From: Inia geoffrensis
Lineage: Eukaryota > Chordata > Mammalia > Artiodactyla > Iniidae
NCBI GenBank assembly: GCA_036417435.1
Contig: CM070901.1
Span: forward strand, 52,545,001-52,609,000
Reading direction: 5' to 3'
DNA: 64,000 bases
Under the pieces are notes generated by a model, which worked only from the letters and a program-made list of their open reading frames with translations, ran no database searches and had not been told where the DNA came from. A program made the translations under genes and the position numbers. Position 1 is the first letter of the stretch. Every line of letters starts with the position of its first letter. Below are positions 48,646 through 60,037 of this stretch, piece after piece.

Positions 48646-49757
48646 TTTCACCATTGCAGAAAGGATGACTGGATAGAGAAGGTCTAGCATTCCATGATGG
48701 GCATCTTCCCCATTTTACCAATCCATTCAGTGATGTATGCCTAAATTGCCTCCAGCTCCACATCCCTATAAATAATGCTGCAGTAACCATTTTTATACAT
48801 ATTTCCTCAAGGATCATTGTGAAAGTTTCTCTGGGATATACAGCAGGAGTAGAATTGCTGGTTCATAAAGATTATGTACACTTAATTTGACTAAGTACCA
48901 TCAGATTGTGCTCAGAATGGCTGCCCCGGTGTACACTCTCATCAGTGGTATTTGAGAGTTCCTGTATCCCCATTGTCCAGTGTTCTTATTTTTGTCAATC
49001 CACTACGTGTAAAGTGATATCTCATTGTGTGATTTCACTCTGCATTTTTAGCAGCACTTTAAAATACTAAGGCACTTATCCCCTTGACTGTAATATGAAT
49101 GATAAAGAATTTGTTTTCCTCAGATGGATGTGTATCTTTTGATTTCACCTATATTTTTGTTTAGTTGGTTGGCTGGTTGGTTTTCCAGAAGCTTTTAGAT
49201 TTTATGTATTTTAATTATTTATTTTTGGCTTCTATACCTTAAGTCTTAGGGGAAGTTCCTCCTCACTTTAGAGAAGTTTTTCCTCACTTTAGGATTATAA
49301 AAGGATTTATTACTTTCTGTTCTCAAACTCTAGTGGTTTCATTTGTTGCATTTAAATATTTGGTATATTTTGAACTTATTCTGATATACACTATGAGATA
49401 TAACACCTTATCCAGATGTACTGTATGAAGTGCCAACTTTAGCTCCTCAGATAGTTACTCAGATGTCTCAGTGTCATTTATTAAGAAGTTTGTGCCTTCC
49501 CCTCAGACTTGAGGCATCACCTTTATCTTATAGTAAATTCTTTAATATATTTAAGTTTATCTGAACTTCTGTTCTATTACTACATATAGCTATTTATGTG
49601 CCTACCGTATTGTTTTAACTATTGAAGCTCTGTAGATGTTTCAGTATTTGGTAGGAGTAGTCACTTTTGCTACTATTCTTTTACAGAATTCTCCTAAGCA
49701 TTCTTCTTCTTTTTTCTTTTAAATATAAACTTTCAAAGAAGCTTGTTTAGTTCTAAA

Positions 49758-49812
49758 TATATATATATATATACATATATATACACACACACACATATAT
49801 GTATATACATAT
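49758..49812 (+). repeat. (TA)n/(CA)n simple repeat
   Basis: TATATATATATATATACATA, ACACACACACATATATGTAT. Confidence 0.9.
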
Positions 49813-50888
49813 AAAACATCAAGAAAAACAAACACTAGTAATTTTTTGGCTTGAAATCCCATTAAATTAACTAAGGGGGAATTAATTAAATCCTTATAAT
49901 GTTAAGTTTTTCTATTTAAGAACTTAGTATGTCTGTATTTATTCAAGTCTTCTAGTCTGTGCTTTCATAGAGTTTTAAAGGCTTTTTGCCCCCTCATATA
50001 GTTCTTGTGCATCTCTTATTAGATTTCCTTCTAGGTATTTTATCATTTTGTGGTTTTGTAAAAGGAGTATTTTCTTTATATATATTCTCAACAATTATGT
50101 TTACATATATGAAACCTACTGATGTTTGTGTTAATTTCAACCCGCATTACCTTACTGAATCTCTAGCCATAGTAGTGTATCAGTTGCTTCTCCTGAATTT
50201 TTAGCTGTAGACATATCATATGCAAATACTGATAATTTTATATCCTTCCTTTAAGTTTTTTACCTCTAATTTCATTCTCAGTGGTACTGGTTCTGGTACT
50301 AATTCCAATATAAGGGCAAAGAAGAATGTGAATTCACATTCGATAATGTGAATTCGTCTCTTTTCCTAACTTTAATGGCAAATAACACTGCTGTCTTACA
50401 ATTATGATAATGGCTTTTGGGTTAAGGTAAATAAAAATTATCATATTAAGAAAGAATTGAGTGTTTTTCCCCTATCAAAAATGATTTTTAAAAAATTAAA
50501 AATATTTTTTGAGTATCTATAGAGATAATCATATGATTTTTCTCCTTAGATTTATTAAAAGGATAAATGGTATAAATAGACTTTCTAATACTGAACCATC
50601 TTTGCATTCCTGAAACAACTTGTACATGGTAAATGATAAATTATGCCTTTAATATGCTGTTGGATTCTGTTTGCTAATATTTTATTATGGATATTTTGCA
50701 TCAGTATTCCTAAGTGAGATTAGTCATAGATTTTCTTTTTGTGTGTGTGTAATCTTTGTCAGAATTTGTCACCTATTTTACATTTGATACATTTCCATTT
50801 TTTCATAAAAATAATTGTCAAGTTTTCTCTTTGTTTGCTCTAGCACAATTTAGGTAGCACTGCAATTATCTGTAGAGTTTGTAATCTT

Positions 50889-51179
50889 TTTTTTTTTTTA
50901 ATTTATTTATTTATGTTTGGCTGTGTTGGGTCTTCGTTTCTGCGTGAGGGCTTTCTCTAGTTGCGGCGAGTGGGGGCCACTCTTCATCGCGGTGTGCGGG
51001 CCTCTCACTATCGTGGCCTCTTGTTGCAGAGCACAAGCTTCAGACGCGCAGGCTCAGTAGTTACGGCTCATGGGCCTAGTTGCTTCGTGGCATGTGGGAT
51101 CCTCCCAGACCAGGGCTCGAACCCGTGTCCCCTGCATTAGCAGGCAGACTGTCAACCACTGTGCCACCAGGGAAGCCCC
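50889..51179 (-). mobile_element. Long CHR-family SINE, antisense
   Basis: The reverse head TGTGCCACCAGGGAAGCCCC is at the right end, with the B-box relative GGGCTCGAACC. The body contains GGGTCTTCGTTTCTGCGTGA and the left end is T-rich. No clear target-site duplication was found. Confidence 0.88.
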
Positions 51180-51357
51180 AACACCTCCTTTTTGGAAGTA
51201 CACATCTTCAGGTTCATCACCTTCTGCCCCTCCTAGTTGTCTCCATGTATCAGCTTCCAGGCCTTTCACTAATGAGCTTGGCACTGCCCCTCTGGTTTTG
51301 CTCTCTTTACCCAAGGCCATATCATTAACCATGTAGACCTGGTTCAACATACCTATT

Positions 51358-51550
51358 CTTAAAGGACAAGATAGTAAATATTTTAGGCTTTTCAGGCCAT
51401 GTCATCTCCATTGCAACTACTCAAGTATATTTTTGTAGCAGAAAAGCAGCCATAGACAATATGTAAATAAGTGGATATGGCTGTGTTCCATTAAAACTTT
51501 AGTTTTAAAAATAGGCAAGTGGCCCACAGACCACAGTTTGTCAACCCCTG
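51358..51550 (+). mobile_element. Non-autonomous hAT-Charlie element
   Basis: GATAGTAAATATTTTAGGCT, AAGCAGCCATAGACAATATG, GGCTGTGTTCCATTAAAAC and the end TGTCAACCCCTG are diagnostic of a common Charlie MER. The left terminus is eroded. Confidence 0.78.
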
Positions 51551-53567
51551 ATGTAGACAATGCATCCAGTTTCCTGCTTTATAATTCCTCAACTCCTATA
51601 ACTCCATTGACCAACAAAACTCAACTTTATTCACCCATAACTTTGGTCACAACCCCTCATCCCCAGAACTCTCCAACTCTGAAACTGGTTCTAGTCAGAC
51701 CACAAATTCTTCTTTCCAGCTCTCATGCTCTCCCATTCTCTTTGACCGATCTTTGGTCCTTTGAAATTCACCATTTCATTGATATTTTTATTTCCCCCAT
51801 GTCTATTAGAATGTTTCTGGCATCTCCTCCTTTTCCTGAAGTACCTTTTGATCAGAATCCTCAGTTTCATTGCTTCCTGTCATTATACAGCATCTACCAG
51901 TTGAATGTCCAAATGTAGATCAATTCCCCTAAATCCACATGCTTTACTTGTATCCACAGACTGAGTGCTGAGATCTGTGTATAAATATTTCCTTTTGCAT
52001 GGATTTGAGGTACTATAAATATCTAGGTTCTAATCTCAGTTTAGTCCTGAACATTGCTTATTAATTTTTATTGTCCTTGATAAACCTCTCTTTTCATTGC
52101 CCTCAGTGACCATCTCAAACCTTTAATGAGACAGTTAAGCTCCCAACTTAATATCTAAATCTTTACACTTAGCATAAGACCTTGCCTCATAACTTTACCT
52201 AAAATATTGAGACTATCAAGCATACTTTCTATACACCCCAACTCTCAAATTTGTAGACCCACTTCCATACTCCTTCTTACCTTCTCATCTCCAACTTCCA
52301 GTATTTTTTGAGCAGCTGCTAAGTACCAGTCATGATACTAGGCTCTCAGGATGCAATGAGAAATAAAAAAGATGCAATCCTGTGTTTATAGAACCAAGAA
52401 TTCTTTCTCTTCTGGGGCCTCACTGTATTTTTCATTCCTCTTTTGTAGAGCTTTACCTTTTTCTCTTTTTCCTAGATCTTTCCCACCAGCCTATCAATAT
52501 ATTCATGTTTCTCCTATCTTAAAAAAATCATCCACTTACTTGTATACCCTCTTAGTGATTACCTTATCAGTCTCTCCCTGGTCACAATGGCTTTTGGCTT
52601 CCTGTCTGCTTCATTGCATTGAAGTCGCCATTGACCCCTTAATGTTAAACCCAAGGAATACTCTTCTATCCTTATCTTAATGGTCCACTGTTGCATTTGT
52701 CACTGCTGACCTTCACTGAATTCATCTCCTTCTTTTCTTGGGTATTGTACAAACTCTTTAGAGGTAGAGAGGTATGTTATAAAACTGAAAGAAGGCCAGT
52801 GTGGCCAGGACATGAAAGTAGAAAGAGTTTTTTCAAAATCAGCTGGTGGCAACTTCAAGAGCCTTGCTATCTCCCAGCTTAAAATACTGCAATGACTCCC
52901 AGAACCTGCTGGAGTTGCTTGGGATTCTTAGCAAAGCATGAAAGGTACTCCATGATCTCGTTCCTCTATCTCTAGCACCATCTCTGATTAATAACATCCT
53001 ATTAATTTGGAACTCTTCCATTGCAAGTAAGAGAAAACATAACTCAAATTGACGTAAATGATAGAAAGGATCCATAGGCTCAGGTCAATGAAGGTGGTAA
53101 CCAGGCTTCCTTCTTTTAGGACTCCAGCTGTGTGTCTCTGCAGTTCTCAAGGCTTTGGCTTCCTTGGTCAACTACATCCTTAGACTGGTAGTAAGAGAGC
53201 TGCAGCAGTTCCAGGTATCACATCCATATGGAAAAGTATGGAAAAGTGTCCAGAGGAAGAGTCAGGTTGCTTCTGAGAGTTTTCTCATAAGAGGAAGAAA
53301 GCTGGGCTCTCCCAGCAGTCTCCTGCAAGCCTCTTCTTGCAGTTCTTGGCATGAGTTGACTTAGGCCTCCCCAGCCCTGGATCAATCTCTGTACCAAGAG
53401 GGGTGCAATAACCGGTCAGCTTCAAGAAATCAGGGCCTATTCCTGGAGCTGGGGTCAAACTCCCAGACTGCATGGGGAGAGGGAAGTTGAGGAGGACACC
53501 TCAAAGTCACTTCAACAACTCCCCTCCACTTCCTGCTTCAGGAATGGTGACCTATCATTCTCTCTTT
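51551..53567. other. Mostly unique ASTN1 intron DNA
   Basis: Apart from a weak L2 piece and an L2/MIR-class trace near 52.30-52.39 kb (TTTGAGCAGCTGCTAAGTAC, GGATGCAATGAGAAATAAAA), nothing was recognised. The 126-codon and 102-codon frames are low-complexity Ser/Pro/Leu chance frames. Confidence 0.45.
52840..52985 (+). repeat. L2 fragment (weak)
   Basis: TAAAATACTGCAATGACTCC, GGTACTCCATGATCTCGTTC and CTATCTCTAGC are L2-like. Confidence 0.5.
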
Positions 53568-53580
53568 AAAATTTCCCCCT

Positions 53581-53799
53581 GGGCTTCCCTGGTGGCGCAG
53601 TGGTTGAGAGTCCGCCTGCCGATGCAGGGGACGTGGGTTCATGGCCTGGTCCGGGAAGATCCCACATGCCGCGGAGCCGCAGTGCTGTGAGCCATGGCTG
53701 CTGAGCCTGCGCGTCCGGAGCCTGTGCTCTGCAACGGGAGAGGCCACAACAGTGAGAGGCCCACGTACCGCAAAAAACAAAACAAAAACAAAAACAAAC
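53581..53799 (+). mobile_element. CHR-type SINE
   Basis: Full-length with (AAAAAC)n tail. Exact 13-bp duplication AAAATTTCCCCCT at 53568-53580 and 53800-53812. Confidence 0.95.
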
Positions 53800-54329
53800 A
53801 AAATTTCCCCCTAATTTCGTTTAGTCTTTGGTATACATCTTTTTATTTTTTAATTTTTTATGATTTTATTTATTTATTTAACATCTTTACTGGAGTATAA
53901 TTGCTTTACAATGTTGTGTTAGTTTCTGCTCTATAACAAAGTGAATCAGCTATATGTATACATATATCCCCATATCCCCTCTCTCTTGCATCTCCCTCCC
54001 TCCACCCTCCCTATCCCACCCTCTAGGTGGTCACAAAGCACCGAGCTGATCTCCCTCTGCTATGTGGCTGCTTCCCACTAGCTATCTGTTTTATATTTGG
54101 TAGTGTATATATGTCCATGCCACTCTCTCACTTCATCCCATCGTACCCTCCTCCTTCCCTGTGTCCTCAAGTCTATTCTCTATGTCTGCATCTTTATTCC
54201 TGTCCTGTCCCTAGGTTCTTCAGAACATTTTTTTTTGTTTTTAGATTCCATATATATGTGTTAGCATACGGTATTTGTTTTTCTCTTTCTGATTTACTTC
54301 ACTCTGTATGACAGACTCTAGGTCCATCC

Positions 54330-57300
54330 ACTTCACTACAAAAAACTCAATTTCATTTCTTTTTATGGCTGAGTAATATTCCATTGTATGTATGTGCCAC
54401 ATCTTCTTTATCCATTTATCTGCTGAAGGACACTTAGGTCGCTTCCATGTCCTGGCTATTGTAAATAGTGCTGCAATGAATATTGTGGTAAATGACTCTT
54501 TTTGAAGTATGGTTTTCTCAGGGTATATGGCCAGTAGTAGGATTGCTGGGTCATATGATAGTTCTATTTTTAGTTTTTTTAAGGAACCTCCATACTGTTC
54601 TCCATAGTGGCTGTATCAATTTACATTCCCACCAACAGTGCCAGAGGGTCCCCTTTTCTCCACACCCTCTCCAGCAATTACTCTTTGTAGGTTTTTTGAT
54701 AATGGTCATTCTGACCGGTGTGAGGTGATACCTCATTGTAGTTTCGATTTGCATTTCTCTAATGATTACTGATGTTGAGCATCCATTCATGTGTTTGTTG
54801 GCAATCTATATATCTTCTTTGGAGAAATGTCCATTTAGGTCTTCTGGCCATTTTTGGATTGGGTTGTTTTTTTGATATTGAGCTGCATGAGCTGTTTGTA
54901 TATTTTGGAAATTAATCCTTTGTCAGTTGCTTCATTTGCAAATATTTTCTCCCATTCTGGGGGTGTCTTTTTGTCTTGCTTATGGTTTCCTTTGCTGTGC
55001 AAAAGGTTTTAAGTTTCATTATGTCCCATTTGTTTATTTTTGTTTTTGTTTCCGTTTCTCTAGGAGGTGGGTCAAAAAGGATCTTGCTGTGATGTATGTC
55101 ATAGAGTGTTCTGCCTGTGTTTTCCTGTAAGAGTTTTATAGTGTCTGGCCTTATATTTAGGTCTTTAATCCATTTGGAGTTTATTTTTGTGTATGGTGTT
55201 AGGAAGTGTTCTAATGTCATTCTTTTACATGTAGCTGTCCAGTTTTCCCAGCACCACTTATTGAAGAGGCTGCCTCTTCTCCATTGTATATTCTTGCCTC
55301 CTTTACCAAAGATAAGGTGACCATATGTGTGTGGGTTTCTCTCTGGGCCTTCTATCCTGTTCCATTGATCTATATTTCTGTTTTTGTGCCAGTACCATAC
55401 TTTCTTGATTACTGTAGCTTTGTAGTATAGTCTGAAGTCCAGGAGCCTGATTCCTCCAGCTCCTTTTTTCTTCCTCGAGATTGCTTTGGCTATTTGGGGT
55501 CTTTTGTGTTTCCATACAAATTGTGAAATGTTTTGCTCCAGTTCTGTGAAAAATGCGTTTGGTAGTTTGATAGGGATTCTATTGAATCTGTAGATTGTTT
55601 TGGGTAGTATATTCTTTTTCACAATGTTGATTCTTCGAGTCCAAGAACATGGTATATCTCTCCATCTGTCTCTGTCATCTTTAATTCCTTTCATCTGTGT
55701 CTTATAGTTTTCTGCATATAGGTGTTTTGTCTTCTTATGTAGGTTTATTCCTAGGTATTTTATTCTTTTTGTTGCAGTGGTAAATGGGAGTGTTTCCTTA
55801 ATTTCTCTTTCAGATGTTTCATCATCAGTGTATAGGAATGAAAGAGATTTCTGTGCATTAATTTTGTATCCTGCTACTTTACTAAATTCATTAATTAGCT
55901 CTAGTAGTTTTCAGGTAGCATCTTTAGGATTCTCTATGTGTAGTATTGTGTCATCTGCAAACAGTGACAGTTTTACTTCTTTTCTGATTTGGATTCCTTT
56001 TATTTCTTTTTCCTCTCTGATTGCTGTGGCTAAAACTTCCAAAACTCTGTTGAATAATAGTGGTGAGAGTGGGCAGCCTTGTCTTGTTCCTGATCTTAGT
56101 GGAAATGGTTTCAGTTTTTCACCACTAAGAACAATGTTGGCTGTGGATTTGCCATATATAACCTTTATTATGTTGAGGTAATTTCCCTCTATTTCTACTT
56201 TCTGGAGAGTTTGTATCATAAATGGGTGTTGAATTTTGTCGAAGCTTTTTCTGCATCTATTGAGATGGTTTTTTTCCTTCAGTATGTTAATATGATCTAT
56301 CACTTTGATTGATTTGCATATATTGAAGAATCCTTGCATTCCTGGGATAAACCCACTTGATCATGCTGTATGATCCTTTTAATGTGCTGCTGGATTCTGT
56401 TTGCTAGTATTTTGTTGAGGATTTTTGCATCTATGTTCATCAGTGATATTGGCCTGTAGTTTTCTTTCTTTGTGACATCTTTGTCTGGTTTTGGTATGAG
56501 GTTGATGGTGGCCTCGTAGAATGAGTTTGGGAGTGTTCTTCCCTCTGCTATAGTTTGGAAGAGTTTGAGAAAGATAGGTGTTAATTCTTCTCTAAATATT
56601 TGATAGAATTGACCCGTGAAGCCATCTTGTCCTGAGCTTTTGTTTGTTGGAAAAATTTTAATCACAGTTTCAATTTCAGTGCTTGTGATTAGTCTGTTTA
56701 TATTTTCTGTTTTTTCCAGGTTCAGTCTCAGAAGGTTGTGCTTTTCTAAGCATTTGTCCATTGCTTCTAGGTTGTCCATTTTATTGGCATATTGTTGTTT
56801 GTAGTAAACTCTCATGATCCTTTGTATTTCTGCAATGCCAGTTGTTACTTCTCATTTTTCATTTCTATTTCTGTTTGAGTCTTCTTCCTTTTTTTCTTGA
56901 TGAGTCTGGCTAATGGTTTACCAATTTTGTTCATCTTCTCAAAGAACCAGCTTTTAGTTTTATTGATCTTTGCTATTGTTTCCTTCATTCCTTTTGCATT
57001 GATTTCTGATCTGATCTTTATGATTTCTTCTGCTAACTTCGGGGGTTTTTTTGTTCTTCCTTCTCTGATTGCTTTAGGTGTAAGGTTAACGTTGTTTATT
57101 TGATATTTTCCTTGTTTCTTGAGGTAAGATTTTATTGCTATAATCTTCCCTCCTAGAACTGCTTTTGCTTCGTCCCATAGGTTTTGGGTCATCATGTTTT
57201 CATTGTCATTTGTTTCTAGGTATTTTTTGATTTCCTCTTTGATTTCTTCAGTGATCTCTTGGTTATTTAGTAGTGTATTGTTTAACCTCCATGTGTTTGT

Positions 57301-58010
57301 ATTTTTTTCAGTTTTTTTCCTGTTATTGTTATCTAGTCTCATAGTGTTGTGGTCAGAAAAGATACTTGATATGATTTCAATTTTCTTAAATTTACCAATG
57401 CTTTATTTGTGACCCAAGATATGATCTATCCTGGAGAATGTTGCATGAACACTTGAGAAGAAAGTGTATTCTGTTGTTTTTGGATAGAATGTCCTATAAA
57501 TATCAATTAAGTCCATTCTTTCTAATGTGTCATTTAAAGCTTGTGTTTTCTTATTTATTTTCATTTTGGATGATCTGTCCATTGGTGAAAGTGGGGTGTT
57601 AAAGTCCCTTGATATTATTGTGTTACTGTTGATTTCCCCTTTTATGGCTGTTAGAATCTGCCTTATGTATTGAGGTGCTACTATGTTGGGTGCATAAGTA
57701 TTTACAACTGTTATATCTTCTTGGATTGATCCCTTGATCATTATATAGTGTCCTTCTTTGTCTCTTTTAATAGTCTTTATTTTAAGGTCTATTTTGTCTG
57801 ATGTGAGAATTGCTACTCCAGCTTTCTTTTCATTTCCACTTGCATGGAAAATCTTTTCCATCCCCCACTTTCTGTCTGTATGTGTCCCTAGGTCTGAAGT
57901 GGGTCTCTTGTAGACAGCATATATACAGGTTTTGTTTTTGTATCCATTCAGCCAGTCTATGTGTTTTGGTTGGAAAATTTAATCCATTTACATTTAAGGT
58001 AATTATCGAT
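54330..58010 (-). pseudogene. Broken L1 ORF2 of copy 2
   Basis: In order on the minus strand: endonuclease (57403-57861, GVAILTSDKIDLKIKTIKRD), RT fingers (56845-57342 and 56300-56815, [20 protein letters not shown]), RT palm (55911-56339) with an intact FADD catalytic motif ([10 protein letters not shown]), then the C-terminal region (54912-55694 and 54551-54790, [16 protein letters not shown]). Several frame breaks and stops make it non-functional even though the active-site residues survive. Confidence 0.9.
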
Positions 58011-58109
58011 ATGTGTTCCTATTACCATTTTCTTAATTGTTTTGAGTTTGTTATTGTAGGTCTTTTCCTTTTCTTGTGTTCCTGCCTAGAGAAGTTCCTT
58101 TAGCATTTG

Positions 58110-59041
58110 TTGTAAAGCTGGTTTGGAGGTGCTGAATTCTCTTAAGTTTTGCTTGTCTGTAAAGGTTTTAATTTCTCCATCAAATCAGAATGAGATCCTT
58201 GCTGGGGAGAGTCATCTTGGTTTTAGGTTTTTCCCTTTCATCACTTTATATATGTCCTGCCACCCCCTTCTGGCTTGCAGAGTTTCTGCTGAAAGATCAG
58301 CGGTTAATCTTATGGGGATTCACTTGTATATTATCTTTTGCTTTTCCATTGCTGCTTTTAATACTTTTTATTTAATTTTTGATAGTTTGATAAACATGTG
58401 TCTTGGTGTGTTTTTCCTGGATTTATCCTTTATGGACTCTGCACTTCCTGGACTTGATTGACTATTACCTTTCCCATATTAGGGAATTTTTCAACTATAA
58501 TCTCTTCAAATATTTTCAGACCCTTTCTTTTTCTCTTCTTCTTCTGGGACCCTTGTAATTTGAATGTTGGTACGTTTAATGTTATCCCAGTTGTCTCTGA
58601 GACTGTCCTCAATTCTTTTCACTCTTTTTTCTTTATTCTGCTCTGTGGTAATTACTTCCACTGTTTTATCTTCCAGGTCACTTATCCGTCTTCTTCCTCA
58701 GTTATTCTGCTATTGATTCCTTCTAGAGAATTTTTAATTCCATTTATTGTGTTGTTCATCATTGTTTGTTTGCTCTTTAGTTCTTCTAGGTCCACATTAA
58801 ACATTTCTTGTATTTTCTCCATTCTATTTCCCAGATTTTGGATCATCTTTACTATCATTACTCTGAATTCTTTTTCATGTAGACAGCCTGTTTCTTCTTC
58901 ATTTGTTTGGTCTGGTGGGTTTTCACCTTGCTCCTTATCTGCTGTATATTTATCTGTCTTCTCATTTTGTTTAAGTGTGTTTATGGGTCTCCTTTTTGCA
59001 GGCTGTAGGTTTGTAGTTCCCATTGTTTTTGGTGTCTGCAC
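58110..59041 (-). pseudogene. Broken L1 ORF1 of copy 2
   Basis: N-terminal frame 58682-59041: basic head, then a coiled coil (NTINGIKNSLEGINSRITEE near its end). The frame shifts after about 58682 and continues in 58430-58612. ORF1 encodes the nucleic-acid chaperone of L1. Inactive. Confidence 0.85.
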
Positions 59042-59799
59042 TCAGTGGGTGAGGTTGGTTCAGTGGTTTGTGTAGGCTTCGTGGTAGAGGGGAGTGGTGA
59101 CTGTGTTCTGGTAGGTGGGGCTGGATCTTGTCTTTCTGGTGGGCAGGGCCACATCCGGCGGTGTGTTTTGGGGTGTTTGTGTACTTAGTATGATTTTAGC
59201 CAACCTCTCTGCTAGTGTGCTCCTGTCTTGGTAGTTGTTTGGCATGTGGTGTCCAGGACAGTAGCTTGCTTGCCTTTGAGTGGAGCCAGGTCTTAGCATT
59301 GAGAGGGAGATCTCTGGGATAGCTCTCGCCAACTGATATTATGTGGGGCTGGGAGGTCTGCTGGTCCAATGTCTTGATTTCTTTCCCACCTCGGAGGCTC
59401 AGGCCTGACATCCGGCCGGAGCATCAAGACCCTGCTAGCCACACGGCTGCAATGGGTTTGAGTGAGGTTGCTGGAGTAATTATCCCTCATGATGGGGATG
59501 AGTCCTGAGGAAACGGGGCAGTGCTTTTAACCAATTCTCCAAAATGACTCTGATGCTAGTTTCAAGGACTCCTCTTCTCAAGGATGATGCTTCTCTCCTG
59601 GAGAAGGATCCCTTTTTCTTTTCCTTGGTGCTTAGTGTGGTTTCACTTGTTCGGAGGTGGCCGCATGCAGAGGCCTTGCAGCTGGCCCTTCAGACCAGAG
59701 CTCCTGGTGAGAAATGGCTGCGCCAACACCTCAGCTCCTTCCGTATACATCTTAGGTACAACCTCGTCTTCTTTAGGTTCTTTGCCCTTTTTCTGTATT

Positions 59800-59960
59800 C
59801 TCATAACACTCCTTGAAGACCTGTAATACACTGTCATTCTAAAATTATTTTCTTCCCGTTTGCCTATCCCATAATACGATAAGCTCCTTAAAGGCAGACA
59901 ACTTCTCATGCAGCTCACTGTCCTCAGCTGCTAGCACAGTGCTAGTGTGGCAAGCAGGAT
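59800..59960 (+). repeat. L2 tail fragment
   Basis: TTTGCCTATCCCATAATACG, ATAAGCTCCTTAAAGGCAGA and CAGCTGCTAGCACAGTGCTA. Confidence 0.6.
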
Positions 59961-60037
59961 GTCCTTTGTGAATGCGTGTAAGCTTGCTTCCATTGAACTT
60001 CACTGGACTAATTCCTGAGGAGCCTTCAGGTCCAGCT

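Larger units (their letters stand above)
47590..50880 (-). mobile_element. Old L1 (placental age), antisense, split by a hAT element
   Basis: AGAATGTCATGTAGTTGGAA, TTCACTTAGCATTATGCATT and GTTTGTTTATCCATTCACC (47.7-48.0 kb) are reverse 3' ORF2/UTR sequence. GGATATACAGCAGGAGTAGA and AAAGTGATATCTCATTGTGT (48.8-49.1 kb) are reverse ORF2 C-terminus. GCTGTTGGATTCTGTTTGCT (50.66 kb) is reverse RT sequence. More diverged than the L1s on either side. An AT/CA microsatellite lies at 49.76-49.81 kb. Confidence 0.78.
53838..59450 (-). mobile_element. L1 copy 2, antisense to ASTN1, nearly full length
   Basis: On the minus strand: a truncated 5' UTR (59450-59050), ORF1 (about 59041-58110), ORF2 (about 58.0-54.3 kb), then the 3' UTR to a T-rich end at 53838-53880. 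The 3' UTR matches that of L1-B (CACCGAGCTGATCTCCCTCT region reversed), so both belong to one cetartiodactyl subfamily. ORF2 is in pieces and cannot be translated whole. Confidence 0.92.
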
